A DNA stretch of 8,068 nt from Gammaproteobacteria bacterium (GTDB lineage Bacteria; Pseudomonadota; Gammaproteobacteria; Tenderiales; Tenderiaceae), in contig JALTMR010000044.1 of NCBI GenBank assembly GCA_027001525.1, positions 1-8,068 of the forward strand, in the 5' to 3' direction. The position numbers and the translations under genes were made by a program. Below are positions 1 through 7,499 of this stretch, piece by piece. Each line of letters begins with the position of its first letter. Within the stretch, counting starts at the first letter, position 1. The notes beneath the pieces were generated by a model, which saw only the letters and a list, made by a program, of their open reading frames with translations, was not told the DNA's origin and did not search any database.

Positions 1-1083
1 CACAGGAATCTGCTGATCTTTGGCCCACTGGATAAAGTCAGCAACGATAAGGAAGTAACCGGGGAACCCCATCTCCAGAATAACGCCCAGCTCAATCTCC
101 AACCGTTCCCAGTAGGGCTTGCACTTCTCCTCAAAATCGGGGGCATCTTCGTCGAACAATGTCTGAAGACGCTTCTTCAGCCCTTCGCGGGAAAAGTGAC
201 GAAAATAGTCGTCGATGGTCATCCCCTCGGGGATGGGAAAATCGGGCAACACCGGCTGGCCCAGATTCATTTTTGTGCAGCAACGGCGAGCGATCTCTAC
301 CGTGTTCTCCAGCGCCTCGGGAATATCCCCAAACAGCTCGGCCATCTCTTCAGGGGTGCGCAGGTATTGCTGATTGGAATAGCGCTTCTCGCGGCGTGGG
401 TCGTCCAGCGTTCGCCCGTCGTGGATACAGACCCGCACCTCGTGCGCATCAAAATCGTCCTGCCTGAGAAAGTGAACGTCGTTGGTGGCCACCACCGGTG
501 TGTCAGTCCGGGCAGCGAGCAGCACCGCCTCGGCGATATAGGCCTCTTCGTTGGGCCGCCCGGTGCGCTGTAGCTCCAGATAGAAGCGATCCTCATCAAA
601 GAGCGCCTGCCACCCCCGCAGCAGGCTCTCTGCCAGCTCCCCATTGCCCGCCAGCAGCGCCATGCCCACATCCCCTTCGCGCCCGCCGGAGAGCGCGATC
701 AGCCCCTCGGTAAAGCCCACCATCCACTCCTTTCTTAGGGTGGGAATGCCACGCGTCTGACCGTCGATATAGCACTTGGTAATCATTCGACTGAGATTGA
801 GATAGCCCTCACGGTTCTGGCACAACAGCACCAGGCGACTGGGCTTGTTGGCATCCAGCTCATTGTGGAGCCACAAATCAGCCCCCAGAATGGGCTGAAC
901 CCCCGCAGCCATGGCTGCCCGGTAGACTTTGACGGCAGAAAACATGTTGGACTGATCCGTCACGGCCACCGCCGGCATCCCGGCATCAACCACCGCTTTC
1001 ATCAGGGGTTTAACGCGATTTATGCCGTTAACGAGGGAATATTCAGAGTGAACACGAAGATGGACAAAGACAGGTAAATTCAT
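1..1083 (-). CDS. dnaE: DNA polymerase III alpha subunit, N-terminal 361 residues (cut by the window edge)
   Basis: This is the replicative DNA polymerase III catalytic subunit, which synthesises both strands at the fork. The reading frame is open from 1083 to the left edge without a stop. The protein begins MNLPVFVHLRVHSEYS, aligning with the E. coli and Pseudomonas DnaE starts. Residues about 5-280 are the PHP domain (VHLRVHSEYS at 7-16, VTDQSN at 41-46, ATNDVHF at 199-205). GFPGYFLIVADFIQWAK at 339-355 is the conserved entry to the polymerase core. About 800 further residues, including the catalytic aspartates, must lie outside the window, since the family is around 1160 aa. An in-frame ATG at 1092 would add three residues. 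Neither start has a strong Shine-Dalgarno, and 1083 is chosen because it matches the family N-terminus. The terminator upstream (1131-1163) implies that dnaE has its own promoter in the 108-nt gap, which I cannot place convincingly. Identity is certain; the exact start is less so. Confidence 0.96.
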   Translation of the reverse strand, partial: MNLPVFVHLRVHSEYSLVNGINRVKPLMKAVVDAGMPAVAVTDQSNMFSAVKVYRAAMAAGVQPILGADLWLHNELDANKPSRLVLLCQNREGYLNLSRMITKCYIDGQTRGIPTLRKEWMVGFTEGLIALSGGREGDVGMALLAGNGELAESLLRGWQALFDEDRFYLELQRTGRPNEEAYIAEAVLLAARTDTPVVATNDVHFLRQDDFDAHEVRVCIHDGRTLDDPRREKRYSNQQYLRTPEEMAELFGDIPEALENTVEIARRCCTKMNLGQPVLPDFPIPEGMTIDDYFRHFSREGLKKRLQTLFDEDAPDFEEKCKPYWERLEIELGVILEMGFPGYFLIVADFIQWAKDQQIPV

Positions 1084-1130
1084 GGCCGCCATTCTAACCC
1101 GGAGTCGGGCAGACAGCGATACCAAATCAG

Positions 1131-1163
1131 ACAAAGAGAAGGGGCAGACTCATGCCTGCCCCC
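1131..1163 (-). terminator. Rho-independent terminator of the chemoreceptor gene
   Basis: On the minus strand, 29 nt after the chemoreceptor stop codon, GGGGCAGGC and GTCTGCCCC form a 9-bp stem (one G-T pair) around an ATGA loop at 1141-1162. The T-rich run TTCTCTTTGT follows at 1140-1131. The stem is GC-rich and the tail has six T in ten, a reasonable intrinsic terminator. It would separate chemoreceptor transcription from dnaE. Confidence 0.75.
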
Positions 1164-1191
1164 TGAGTGCTAAACCGCCCAAAACTGCCGG

Positions 1192-3732
1192 TTAATTCAT
1201 TCCCTTGGTATTGAGGAATTGTGCGTAATCCTTATCCGACCCCTGGATATGTTTCTTCAACCACGCCTCGAGAAATTCGAGCAGCTCCTGGGAGACATCT
1301 TCGCCGCTATCCACCCGCCGCACAAAATCGCTTACTTTTTCGATCAACGCCTGATGCTTCTGTTTGTGTTCCGCCACATCAGGGTAGGCAAATTTCTCCA
1401 ACAGATGCTCTTCATAGCCGAAGTGGTTCACAGTGTAATCCACCAGACCATCTAACACCCGACGCACTGCGCTACCGCTGCGCTCTGCCTGAATCAGGTC
1501 ATAAAGTTCATTGATGATATTGATCAGAATCATGTGCTGGCGGTTGACTTCGTCTATGCCCACATCCAGTGCCTCCGACCACCGAAACAAGACATGACGC
1601 CCTTCCCGGGCAGCCACTTCATCGATTTTGAATCGCTTCATCAGCGAACCGATCTCGGCCGACAGCATGGAGATGCGCAAGCTCGCCTCGTAGGAGTGAT
1701 CCGCCTGCTCGGCAGTCTGGCTGGAGACCTCATTGACAGCAACGATATTGGCATCAATCTCCTGCGTCACCTGGGAAAGCTCCTCCGCGGCAGTGGCAAT
1801 CTGAAGATTCATCTCACTGATCTCTCCCACGCCATCGACAATCGCCACCAGCGCTTCGTTGGCGTTAGCGGCCTGGGCAACACTCTTCTCTGCTGTTTCG
1901 GTACCGCGATTCATCGTCTCCACCGCCTCGTGAGTGCGGTGCTGAAGCGTCTCGATCATGCCCTGAATCTCACCCGTTGCCTCCTGGGTTCGACTGGCCA
2001 GAGAACGGACCTCATCGGCCACCACGGAAAAACCGCGGCCATGCTCACCGGCCCGCGCGGCCTCAATGGCGGCGTTAAGAGCCAGCAGATTGGTCTGTTC
2101 GGCGATGCTGCGAATGGTGTCGAGAATAGCGTTGATGTCACCACTGCCCTCTTCCACCAGGCGAATGACCTCCGCCGCCTCCTTCACCTCATCAGCCAGC
2201 GAATTGATGGAGTCAATGGTACTGCTGACCACTCGCTGGCCATTGACAGCGGCATCTCTCGCCTGCTCGGTCGATTGCGCGGCCAACGCCGTATTCTGGG
2301 CCATCTCCTGCACCGTTGCTCCCATCTCCGTCACTGCGGTGGCCGCTTGCCGGACTTCATCAACCTGGCGTTTTACCCCTTCGCCCGTGCGTTGACTGGC
2401 GTCAGACATCTCCGTGGCGAGATCCTTCAGTACGTGGCTCGATGAGTTCATTGCGATAATCGAACCGCCGATGTCATTCATGGAGACATTGAGCATTTGA
2501 GCTAGATGGCCCACTTCGTCCTGGCGGCGCACCTCCAGGCGCTTGGTCAAATCACCCTCGGCCATGTTATTGATCAGCGCCACCGCCTTATGCAACGGCC
2601 CGATAATGCCCTTGGTCAAGAAGAGATAGACCCCCAAAAATGCAGCCACCACAATGAGCGCCAGAACGAACACGACCCACTGGATACGGCCCTGATTGGC
2701 GTGCGCTTGTGTGGCGTACATGGTCGTCAACTCATCACTCAATGCCCTTAGTTCATTGGAGCCTCTGAGAATGTGCTGCTGGGCATCCCAGTGAGCCTGA
2801 GTCCCGGCCCGGGCATGATCCAGCTCGGCGACATCAGCCTGAAACCTTTCGAAACTGCGCTCAATCTCTGCAATTTTGGCCTGAAAATCGGGTGCCTTGC
2901 TGCCGGCAAAATAGTGCGTTCTGGTCATGGCTAAATCGGCTGGATAGTCACCCCCCGATTTAAAGGCGGCCAGGGTTTGAGAGAACACCTGCGAAGCCCT
3001 TTCGTACTCCGCCAGGCTCGGGTTCAGCCGCGCCTGACCGGAGACCGGGTCGTCCGAGTAGTACAGGGAAAAGCGGCGGATCCCCAGCATATCGCCCACT
3101 TTGTAGGGCTTGCCCGTCATCTTCGTATGGCAGTCAGCGCAGCCTTGCACAACCGCCACATCCGCCGTATAGAAGCGCAGATACATCACTCCCGCCTCAG
3201 TGGTTGTACGGAAAAACATCGCCTTGGGGCTTTGCGACAAAAAACGATAGGCCTCTTCGTCGGTGGCATCCTTGAGGGACTGATTTGGATTGATCGGATG
3301 GTTGGAGATGATATCGACAGAGAGGCCATCCTTGGCGGCAAATTTCTCATTCACCATACGCGCAAAGGTAGCTGGAAACGGCACTGCGGCGCGGGGCTCA
3401 TCTGCCGGGTGCATCGAAACTTTCAGATCTGACGCCTTGGCCGGGCCGATCACCGCCCGGGTGTAGGCACCGCGCATCTGAGTGATATAGGCATCAACAT
3501 CCGCCACATTGCCCTTGGTATTTTCAATGCTCGATTTAGCGGCGTTATAGCCCAGAATGGACTTACCCATGGCCTGACTGAGCATTCGCTGTCGGCCGGC
3601 CGCATTGATGACATCGCCGTCGTCTGCCGCCCGCTCAATGGACTGAAACACCACCCCCACCACCACGGTGGTAATAACAATCATGCCCACCAGCAGCACA
3701 ACTGCGTACGTCTTCAAGCTATTCCGTTTCAT
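1192..3732 (-). CDS. Methyl-accepting chemotaxis protein with haem-c (CxxCH) periplasmic sensor and C-terminal bacteriohaemerythrin domain
   Basis: This 846-aa transmembrane chemoreceptor would signal to CheA/CheW. Domains in order: TM1 about 8-29; a PilJ-like motif [13 protein letters not shown] at 45-57; a probable Tll0287/DUF3365-type periplasmic domain about 100-225 with CADCH at 198-202, a covalent haem-c site; a helical stretch to TM2 (about 352-372); HAMP about 373-425; and the signalling domain about 430-700, with the conserved hairpin tip ([20 protein letters not shown]) at 543-562. ATAAEE at 646-651 fits a methylation site. A bacteriohaemerythrin domain spans about 713-843 and has all seven di-iron ligands: H733, H770, E774, H789, H793, H828 and D833. 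Such domains bind O2 reversibly. No CheR-tethering pentapeptide ends the protein. The ATG at 3732 is preferred over an upstream TTG (3774) because GGAGAGGTG precedes it and TM1 follows directly. A sigma-28-like promoter lies upstream and a terminator downstream, so it is probably monocistronic. The ligand is inferred to be redox or oxygen related. The MCP and haemerythrin calls are firm; the periplasmic domain name is less so. Confidence 0.95.
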   Translation of the reverse strand: MKRNSLKTYAVVLLVGMIVITTVVVGVVFQSIERAADDGDVINAAGRQRMLSQAMGKSILGYNAAKSSIENTKGNVADVDAYITQMRGAYTRAVIGPAKASDLKVSMHPADEPRAAVPFPATFARMVNEKFAAKDGLSVDIISNHPINPNQSLKDATDEEAYRFLSQSPKAMFFRTTTEAGVMYLRFYTADVAVVQGCADCHTKMTGKPYKVGDMLGIRRFSLYYSDDPVSGQARLNPSLAEYERASQVFSQTLAAFKSGGDYPADLAMTRTHYFAGSKAPDFQAKIAEIERSFERFQADVAELDHARAGTQAHWDAQQHILRGSNELRALSDELTTMYATQAHANQGRIQWVVFVLALIVVAAFLGVYLFLTKGIIGPLHKAVALINNMAEGDLTKRLEVRRQDEVGHLAQMLNVSMNDIGGSIIAMNSSSHVLKDLATEMSDASQRTGEGVKRQVDEVRQAATAVTEMGATVQEMAQNTALAAQSTEQARDAAVNGQRVVSSTIDSINSLADEVKEAAEVIRLVEEGSGDINAILDTIRSIAEQTNLLALNAAIEAARAGEHGRGFSVVADEVRSLASRTQEATGEIQGMIETLQHRTHEAVETMNRGTETAEKSVAQAANANEALVAIVDGVGEISEMNLQIATAAEELSQVTQEIDANIVAVNEVSSQTAEQADHSYEASLRISMLSAEIGSLMKRFKIDEVAAREGRHVLFRWSEALDVGIDEVNRQHMILINIINELYDLIQAERSGSAVRRVLDGLVDYTVNHFGYEEHLLEKFAYPDVAEHKQKHQALIEKVSDFVRRVDSGEDVSQELLEFLEAWLKKHIQGSDKDYAQFLNTKGMN

Positions 3733-3799
3733 TAACACCTCTCCACTACATGCATTCCTGCCGCACGGCAACACTGATCTCAGGTTGATCCTCCCCCGG

Positions 3800-3826
3800 T
3801 TATCGACAAGTGAGTTGAAGTGTTGA
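3800..3826 (-). promoter_or_regulatory. Sigma-28 (FliA)-type flagellar promoter of the chemoreceptor gene
   Basis: On the minus strand TCAA (3826-3823) is followed after exactly 15 nt by GTCGATAA (3807-3800). The enterobacterial FliA consensus is TAAA-N15-GCCGATAA, so the match is 3 of 4 and 7 of 8 with correct spacing. Transcription would start near 3790 and leave a leader of about 58 nt before the ATG at 3732. FliA control is usual for chemoreceptors. The call rests on motif match and context only. Confidence 0.6.
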
Positions 3827-3845
3827 GCGTCCGATTCCGATTTTT

Positions 3846-4004
3846 GGGCACCTCTATTAATTCTGGGTGCGGCAGATTGAATCCCAAATTCGTTACATCC
3901 AGGCGCAAATTGCAGGCAATAGCGGGACTATTGCCAAAATTTGCAACGCCGATGGAGCGGATTTGGGGTTTAAGATGCGCATTCATGAATTAATAGAGGT
4001 GCCC
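3846..4004. mobile_element. 159-bp palindromic MITE-like element with 18-bp perfect terminal inverted repeats
   Basis: GGGCACCTCTATTAATTC at 3846-3863 is perfectly repeated in inverted orientation at 3987-4004. The two arms are each exactly 77 nt, and about 52 of 77 positions pair even without gaps. They close on a perfect 8-bp stem (GGCAATAG, 3915-3922, with CTATTGCC, 3928-3935) around the loop CGGGA. The element is flanked on both sides by TTTTT (3841-3845 and 4005-4009), a possible 5-bp target duplication, although a homopolymer is weak proof. It is AT-richer than its surroundings and has no credible coding content. This is the form expected of a miniature inverted-repeat transposable element moved by a transposase encoded elsewhere. 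I cannot name the parent family. A structural RNA or a REP-type repeat is the alternative. Confidence 0.75.
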
Positions 4005-4051
4005 TTTTTATCAGCTGGCACGTAGCACGCGGGGTGGTGCGTTGGACCGAT

Positions 4052-4082
4052 CTCCCGTTCCTGTACGGGAGCGCAGGAACGG
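4052..4082. repeat. GC-rich hairpin just downstream of rnhB, with two alternative foldings
   Basis: CCGTTCCTG (4055-4063) pairs perfectly with CAGGAACGG (4074-4082) across a 10-nt loop. CTCCCG (4052-4057) can pair instead with CGGGAG (4066-4071), and the two folds exclude each other. It begins 15 nt after the rnhB stop codon on the transcribed strand. No T-run follows on the minus strand, so it is not a classical intrinsic terminator. It may stabilise the mRNA 3' end or be a REP-like repeat. Confidence 0.5.
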
Positions 4083-4097
4083 AAGAGTCAGAGAGAT

Positions 4098-4715
4098 TCA
4101 GTCGCTGGCGATACCTGACTGCTGCTCGGCCGCCTCCCGAACGGGGCGAAAGCTCATGCGGTGGATGGGGCTGATCCCCTGCTCGTTCAGGGCTGCGATG
4201 TGCACTTTGGTTGGATAGCCTTTGTGCCGGGCCAGGCCGTAGCCGGGGTATTGGGCATCCAGCTCAACCATCTCGCGGTCACGAGTGACTTTGGCCAAAA
4301 TGGAGGCGGCGCAGATGGCCGGTTCGGTCTGATCGCCCTTGATGATGGCCCGCGCCGGACAGGGCAAATCGGGGCAGCGATTGCCGTCGACCAGTACCTC
4401 CGTCGGCTCCAGAGGTAGCCCCGCCACCGCCCGCTGCATGGCCAGCATGGTGGCGTGGAGGATGTTGAGGTCATCAATTTCGTGCACCTCAGCCCGGCCG
4501 ATGGCCCAGGCTGCCGCCCTGGCCTTGATCTCATCGAATAGCCGTTCCCGCTTACGCTCACTCAGCGCTTTGGAGTCCATCAGCCCGTCAATGGGGTTAT
4601 GGGGGTCGAGAATCACCGCCGCCGTGACCACTGGCCCGGCCAGGGGGCCGCGCCCCACCTCATCCACACCGGCAGTACGGGCGATGAACAGGCGATTACT
4701 ATGTTCTTTATTCAA
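4098..4715 (-). CDS. rnhB: Ribonuclease HII
   Basis: RNase HII cleaves the RNA strand of RNA/DNA hybrids and starts removal of single ribonucleotides misincorporated in DNA. The 205-aa protein is close to the usual size (E. coli 198 aa). The four acidic catalytic residues are all present: D18 and E19 in [16 protein letters not shown]110 in VLVDGN and D128 in [19 protein letters not shown]. Each is offset by two from E. coli D16, E17, D108 and D126. DSKALS (47-52) and [17 protein letters not shown] (156-172) are also typical. The start is TTG at 4715, preceded by AAAGGAA with a 5-nt spacer. The frame is open further upstream, but that part reads through the kinase gene and has no family similarity. 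It lies 19 nt after the kinase stop and is probably co-transcribed with the molybdate operon. The usual lpxB neighbour is absent on the upstream side. Confidence 0.96.
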   Translation of the reverse strand: MNKEHSNRLFIARTAGVDEVGRGPLAGPVVTAAVILDPHNPIDGLMDSKALSERKRERLFDEIKARAAAWAIGRAEVHEIDDLNILHATMLAMQRAVAGLPLEPTEVLVDGNRCPDLPCPARAIIKGDQTEPAICAASILAKVTRDREMVELDAQYPGYGLARHKGYPTKVHIAALNEQGISPIHRMSFRPVREAAEQQSGIASD

Positions 4716-4734
4716 ACGGGTTCCTTTGTCGCAG

Positions 4735-5718
4735 TTAAGACAGTTGAAGTTGGCGCAGCACATCCGCCACCAGGCGCTCGCTGTAGCCGTTGATTTTTGT
4801 GTGGGTCGGTGCCCAACCCTGAAGAAAGCGGTGAAAATCGGCCCACGCCACGCCGTAGAGCGCTCGCCAGCAGGCCTCAAGGTCGTCAAAGGCAATCTCC
4901 ACCCGACCCTTTCGCATCAGGGCATCCTTCAGGGCGTTGAAGTAGTGATCCAGCAGTTCACACTGCCAGCGTTCACAGGCCTGCTCATCGAGACCACTGC
5001 CGAGCAGATAGGCAACGTCTTTCATGCCGCAGCCTCCTCCGACGTATTGAAAATCCACCGCGGCAACACGGCGGCCATCGCTGGAAAAGCAGAAGTTGGC
5101 CACTTTGGCGTCGCCATGTACCAGGGTCTGGTAGGGGCAGTCACTGAGCAGTTTATCGATGCGCGGCGCAGCCTCTTGCAGGGCCGTGTCGCTCATCGCT
5201 GCCAGCTCGTCGGGGCGTGTGGCCAGATGCCAATAGGTGCCCGTGGGCCACAACCCCTCGGGCACGACCCCCAAAAAGGTGGCGTGAAAGGCAGCCAGCC
5301 AGTTGAGACAGGCCTTGACCTGGCGCTTATCCAGATCAGACATGCGCAGCGAAAATCCCGCCGCATCGAGATCTTCCAGCACAATGACATCCTCATGAGC
5401 GTCCGAACTGGCGGCATAACAGGCCGGCACCCGGCAGGTGGCATCACAATGCCGGCTCCAGTGGCGGTACCAGTGCATCTCCACCTCGTAGGAGCGGACC
5501 TTGCGGGCATGTGAGCGATCACTGTTCCAGCCTCGCGGATGGTCGCTCTGCTCAGGCAGGACGATGTATTTCAGCACCGCCGTCGCCCACTCGCTGCCCG
5601 CCAGCCCCACCTTTACGATCTCGCCGTAGCCGCTCCAGAGTGTCTGGATCAACTGCCGTGAGGTCATGGCCGTCGCGCCGGTGGATTGCAGCACGATCTC
5701 TTCAATGTGTCTGTTCAT
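4735..5718 (-). CDS. Predicted small-molecule phosphotransferase (APH/EcKinase-like fold), substrate unknown
   Basis: This 327-aa protein has the protein-kinase-like fold of aminoglycoside/choline phosphotransferases. Visible landmarks are AVLKYIVLP (47-55) with the likely ATP-binding lysine K50, a following helix with acidic residues ([14 protein letters not shown], 74-87), the hinge VIVLEDLD (111-118), the catalytic-loop motif HGDAKVAN (201-208) with D203 and N208, and the metal-binding VDFQ (221-224). VLEDL and DFQ in place of DFG are typical of the EcKinase (DUF1679) branch. The conserved positions look intact, so it should be active; the substrate cannot be read. The ATG at 5718 has a perfect AGGAGG Shine-Dalgarno (5725-5730) six nt upstream, inside modC, and the genes overlap by 17 nt, implying translational coupling. 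rnhB follows after 19 nt. A resistance or detoxifying role is possible but unsupported. Confidence 0.8.
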   Translation of the reverse strand: MNRHIEEIVLQSTGATAMTSRQLIQTLWSGYGEIVKVGLAGSEWATAVLKYIVLPEQSDHPRGWNSDRSHARKVRSYEVEMHWYRHWSRHCDATCRVPACYAASSDAHEDVIVLEDLDAAGFSLRMSDLDKRQVKACLNWLAAFHATFLGVVPEGLWPTGTYWHLATRPDELAAMSDTALQEAAPRIDKLLSDCPYQTLVHGDAKVANFCFSSDGRRVAAVDFQYVGGGCGMKDVAYLLGSGLDEQACERWQCELLDHYFNALKDALMRKGRVEIAFDDLEACWRALYGVAWADFHRFLQGWAPTHTKINGYSERLVADVLRQLQLS

Positions 5719-6835
5719 ACCCCACCTCCTGCGCCAACGAAACGGCCTTGATCAAAGCGTAGAGCGACTGGCCCGGCCGCAGCTGTAGCGTGTGAAGCGA
5801 TTTGCGGCTGATGCTGGCCAGCAGGGGTACGCCGATATCGAGTTTGACCTGAACCGTATGACGACCCGGCTGGGGCGCTTCAATGGCGGCCACAGTGGCC
5901 GGCAAGACGTTGAGAAAACTGGTGGCCACATCGGGCCTGGCCAGCGCGATACCGACATTTTTTGCCAGCACATGCACCCGCAGCGCCTCCCCCACGGCTG
6001 CCGTCTGCTGCGGAACGAGGAGTTCACCGCCGGCAAACCGCAAGGTGCTTAATCCGAATGCCTCATCGTGGCCGACAATACGGGTTTCGATCACCGCGCC
6101 AGCCATCTCCCCCAGGTAATCGCTCAGCCCCATCTCACCACACAGCGTATGCAGCGAACCCGTCGCCACACTGCGGCCGTCGCGCATCAGCACCAGGGTA
6201 TCGGTAATCTGAAGTATCTCCGTCAGCGAATGGCTAACGTAGATCACCGGTATATCCAGCTCATCGTGAAGCTTGCGGATAAAGGGCAGCACCTCGCGCT
6301 TGCGTTGCAGATCCAGCGACGCCAGCGGCTCATCCATCAACAACACGTCGGGGCTGGCCAGCAGGGCCCGGCCGATGGCGACGCGCTGCTGCTCCCCCAG
6401 CGACAAGCGGGCCGGGCGGCGCGCCAGCAGGTGGTGAAGGTCGAGCAGTTCGATGACCTGATCCCACCCCAGACGTCGTTCGGCCAGCGGCGTGCGCCGA
6501 TAGCCAAAGTCGAGATTACCCGCCACCGTCAGGTGGGGAAACAGGCGCGGCTCCTGAAACACATACCCCAGCGAACGCCGGTGGGGGGGGACGAAGAGGC
6601 CGCGCCGCTCATCCTGCCAGACGCGGTCCCCCAACTGCATCACGCCGCTGCCGCTGCGCTCCAGCCCCGCCAGGCAACGCAAAACCGTGGATTTACCCGA
6701 CCCCGAGGGCCCGAACAGTGCAGTGATGCCCTGGGCCGGCAGATCGAGATCCACATCGAGCGAAAAAGCCTCAAACGTCACCTGAAAGCGCGCCTGAAGG
6801 CGCCCCCCCTCCGCCGTCACGCCGCTAGTGGCCAT
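5702..6835 (-). CDS. modC: Molybdate ABC transporter ATP-binding protein
   Basis: ModC hydrolyses ATP to drive molybdate import through ModB, on the cytoplasmic side of the inner membrane. The 377-aa protein carries Walker [10 protein letters not shown] (42-50), the Q-loop glutamine Q94 in [10 protein letters not shown], an ABC signature LSLGE (144-148), Walker B VLLMDEP (164-170), the D-loop SLD (173-175) and the switch histidine H202 in VSHS. A C-terminal Mop-type domain (about 305-368, beginning [16 protein letters not shown]) binds molybdate or tungstate and separates ModC from general sugar or sulphate ATPases. The signature has leucine where the usual LSGGE has glycine. The ATG at 6835 lies inside the end of modB (11-nt overlap) with only a weak AGG upstream, so translation is probably coupled to modB. 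Length is slightly above the E. coli protein (352 aa). Confidence 0.96.
   Translation of the reverse strand: MATSGVTAEGGRLQARFQVTFEAFSLDVDLDLPAQGITALFGPSGSGKSTVLRCLAGLERSGSGVMQLGDRVWQDERRGLFVPPHRRSLGYVFQEPRLFPHLTVAGNLDFGYRRTPLAERRLGWDQVIELLDLHHLLARRPARLSLGEQQRVAIGRALLASPDVLLMDEPLASLDLQRKREVLPFIRKLHDELDIPVIYVSHSLTEILQITDTLVLMRDGRSVATGSLHTLCGEMGLSDYLGEMAGAVIETRIVGHDEAFGLSTLRFAGGELLVPQQTAAVGEALRVHVLAKNVGIALARPDVATSFLNVLPATVAAIEAPQPGRHTVQVKLDIGVPLLASISRKSLHTLQLRPGQSLYALIKAVSLAQEVGYEQTH
5725..5730 (-). promoter_or_regulatory. Consensus ribosome binding site of the kinase gene, embedded in modC
   Basis: AGGAGG on the minus strand lies six nt before the kinase ATG and within the last codons of modC (the Q-E-V-G stretch). 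It is the strongest Shine-Dalgarno in the window, decides the kinase start, and suggests the kinase may be made at a higher rate than ModB or ModC, whose sites are weak. Confidence 0.8.
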
Positions 6836-7499
6836 GAGCCGGAAACCTGCGATTGAAGCCGTAAACCATCAGCAGCACCACAAAGGTAAAGAGCAGCAGT
6901 CCGGCGGAGAGGTAGTGGGCAGTGGTGTAGTCCAGCACTTCCACATGTTCGTAGATGGCGATGGAGAGCACCTGGGTCTCGCCGGGAATGCTGCCCCCCA
7001 CCATGAGCACAACACCGAACTCCCCCATCGTGTGGGTAAAGCCAAGCACAGCGGCGGTAATGTAGCCACGCCGGGTCAGCGGCACGATCACGCGGAAAAA
7101 AGCATCCAGCGGTGAGGCACGCAGACACCAGGCCGCCTCCAGCGGTGCGCGCCCTACAGCGGTAAAGGCATTTTGCAGCGGCTGCACCACAAAAGGCAGC
7201 GAATAGAGCACCGAGGCGATCACTAGCCCGCTGAAGGTAAAGACCAGCGATGCCCCGGTGAGCGCCTGCCACGATGCCCCCAGCACGCCGTTGCTCCCCA
7301 GCGCCAACAGCAGGTAGAAGCCCAGCACCGTCGGCGGCAACACCAGCGGCAGCGCAACTATCGCCTCCACCACAGCACTCCAGCGCTTTTGTGTATGAGC
7401 CAGCCACCAGGACAGGGGGGTACTGACAATCAGCAAAATCACCGTCGTCACCGCCGCCAGTTTGAGCGTTAACCAGACTGGTGTGAGATCAAGTTCCAT
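6825..7499 (-). CDS. modB: Molybdate ABC transporter permease
   Basis: ModB forms the inner-membrane channel of the ModABC importer. The 224-aa protein (E. coli 229 aa) is strongly hydrophobic, with membrane segments around 11-33, 44-67, 85-105, 147-168 and 196-214. The cytoplasmic EAA loop that contacts ModC is EAAWCLRASPLDAFFRVIVP (121-140). LPLVLPPTVLGFYLL (50-64) and GEFGVVLMVGGSIPGETQ (159-176) are typical of ModB. The start chosen is ATG at 7499 (MELDLTPVWL), which fits the family N-terminus. An in-frame ATG at 7523 would add eight residues and overlap modA further. The modA stop lies inside the modB start (11 nt shared), and the modB stop lies inside the modC start (also 11 nt). No clear Shine-Dalgarno is seen, so coupling to modA is likely. 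Confidence 0.96.
   Translation of the reverse strand: MELDLTPVWLTLKLAAVTTVILLIVSTPLSWWLAHTQKRWSAVVEAIVALPLVLPPTVLGFYLLLALGSNGVLGASWQALTGASLVFTFSGLVIASVLYSLPFVVQPLQNAFTAVGRAPLEAAWCLRASPLDAFFRVIVPLTRRGYITAAVLGFTHTMGEFGVVLMVGGSIPGETQVLSIAIYEHVEVLDYTTAHYLSAGLLLFTFVVLLMVYGFNRRFPAHGH

Larger units (their letters stand above)
3733..4097. other. 365-nt intergenic region between rnhB and the chemoreceptor gene
   Basis: From the rnhB side this gap holds a GC-rich hairpin (4052-4082), about 48 nt with nothing recognisable (4005-4051), the palindromic MITE-like element (3846-4004), the sigma-28-like promoter (3800-3826) and the chemoreceptor leader with its ribosome binding site (3736-3744). A small TGCCG-CA-CGGCA palindrome lies in that leader. 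I see no credible protein gene or tRNA here. Confidence 0.7.

Noticed and set aside
1084..1130. TAGAAT as a -10 box for dnaE
   Set aside because: No acceptable -35 box at 16-18 nt spacing, and the start site would fall almost on the ATG.
1534..2445. 303-codon plus-strand open frame
   Set aside because: Antisense to the signalling and HAMP part of the chemoreceptor; no motif of its own.
3733..3774. Upstream TTG start for the chemoreceptor
   Set aside because: It adds 14 residues without a ribosome binding site, whereas the ATG at 3732 has GGAGAGGTG in place and starts a normal signal-anchor.
3780..3986. 68-codon minus-strand open frame in the intergenic region
   Set aside because: It runs through most of the palindromic element and through the promoter region, and has no convincing ribosome binding site or family similarity.
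4716..4895. Extended N-terminus of RNase HII to an upstream start at 4895
   Set aside because: The extra 60 residues overlap the kinase reading frame and do not resemble any RNase HII. The TTG at 4715 with its ribosome binding site gives the family length.
4339..5514. 391-codon plus-strand open frame
   Set aside because: It runs antisense to both rnhB and the kinase gene, which have clear family motifs. Its translation shows no recognisable domain and is typical of GC-rich antisense shadow frames.
6068..6856. 262-codon plus-strand open frame
   Set aside because: Antisense to modC and rich in Q, R and H in the way expected of a shadow frame.
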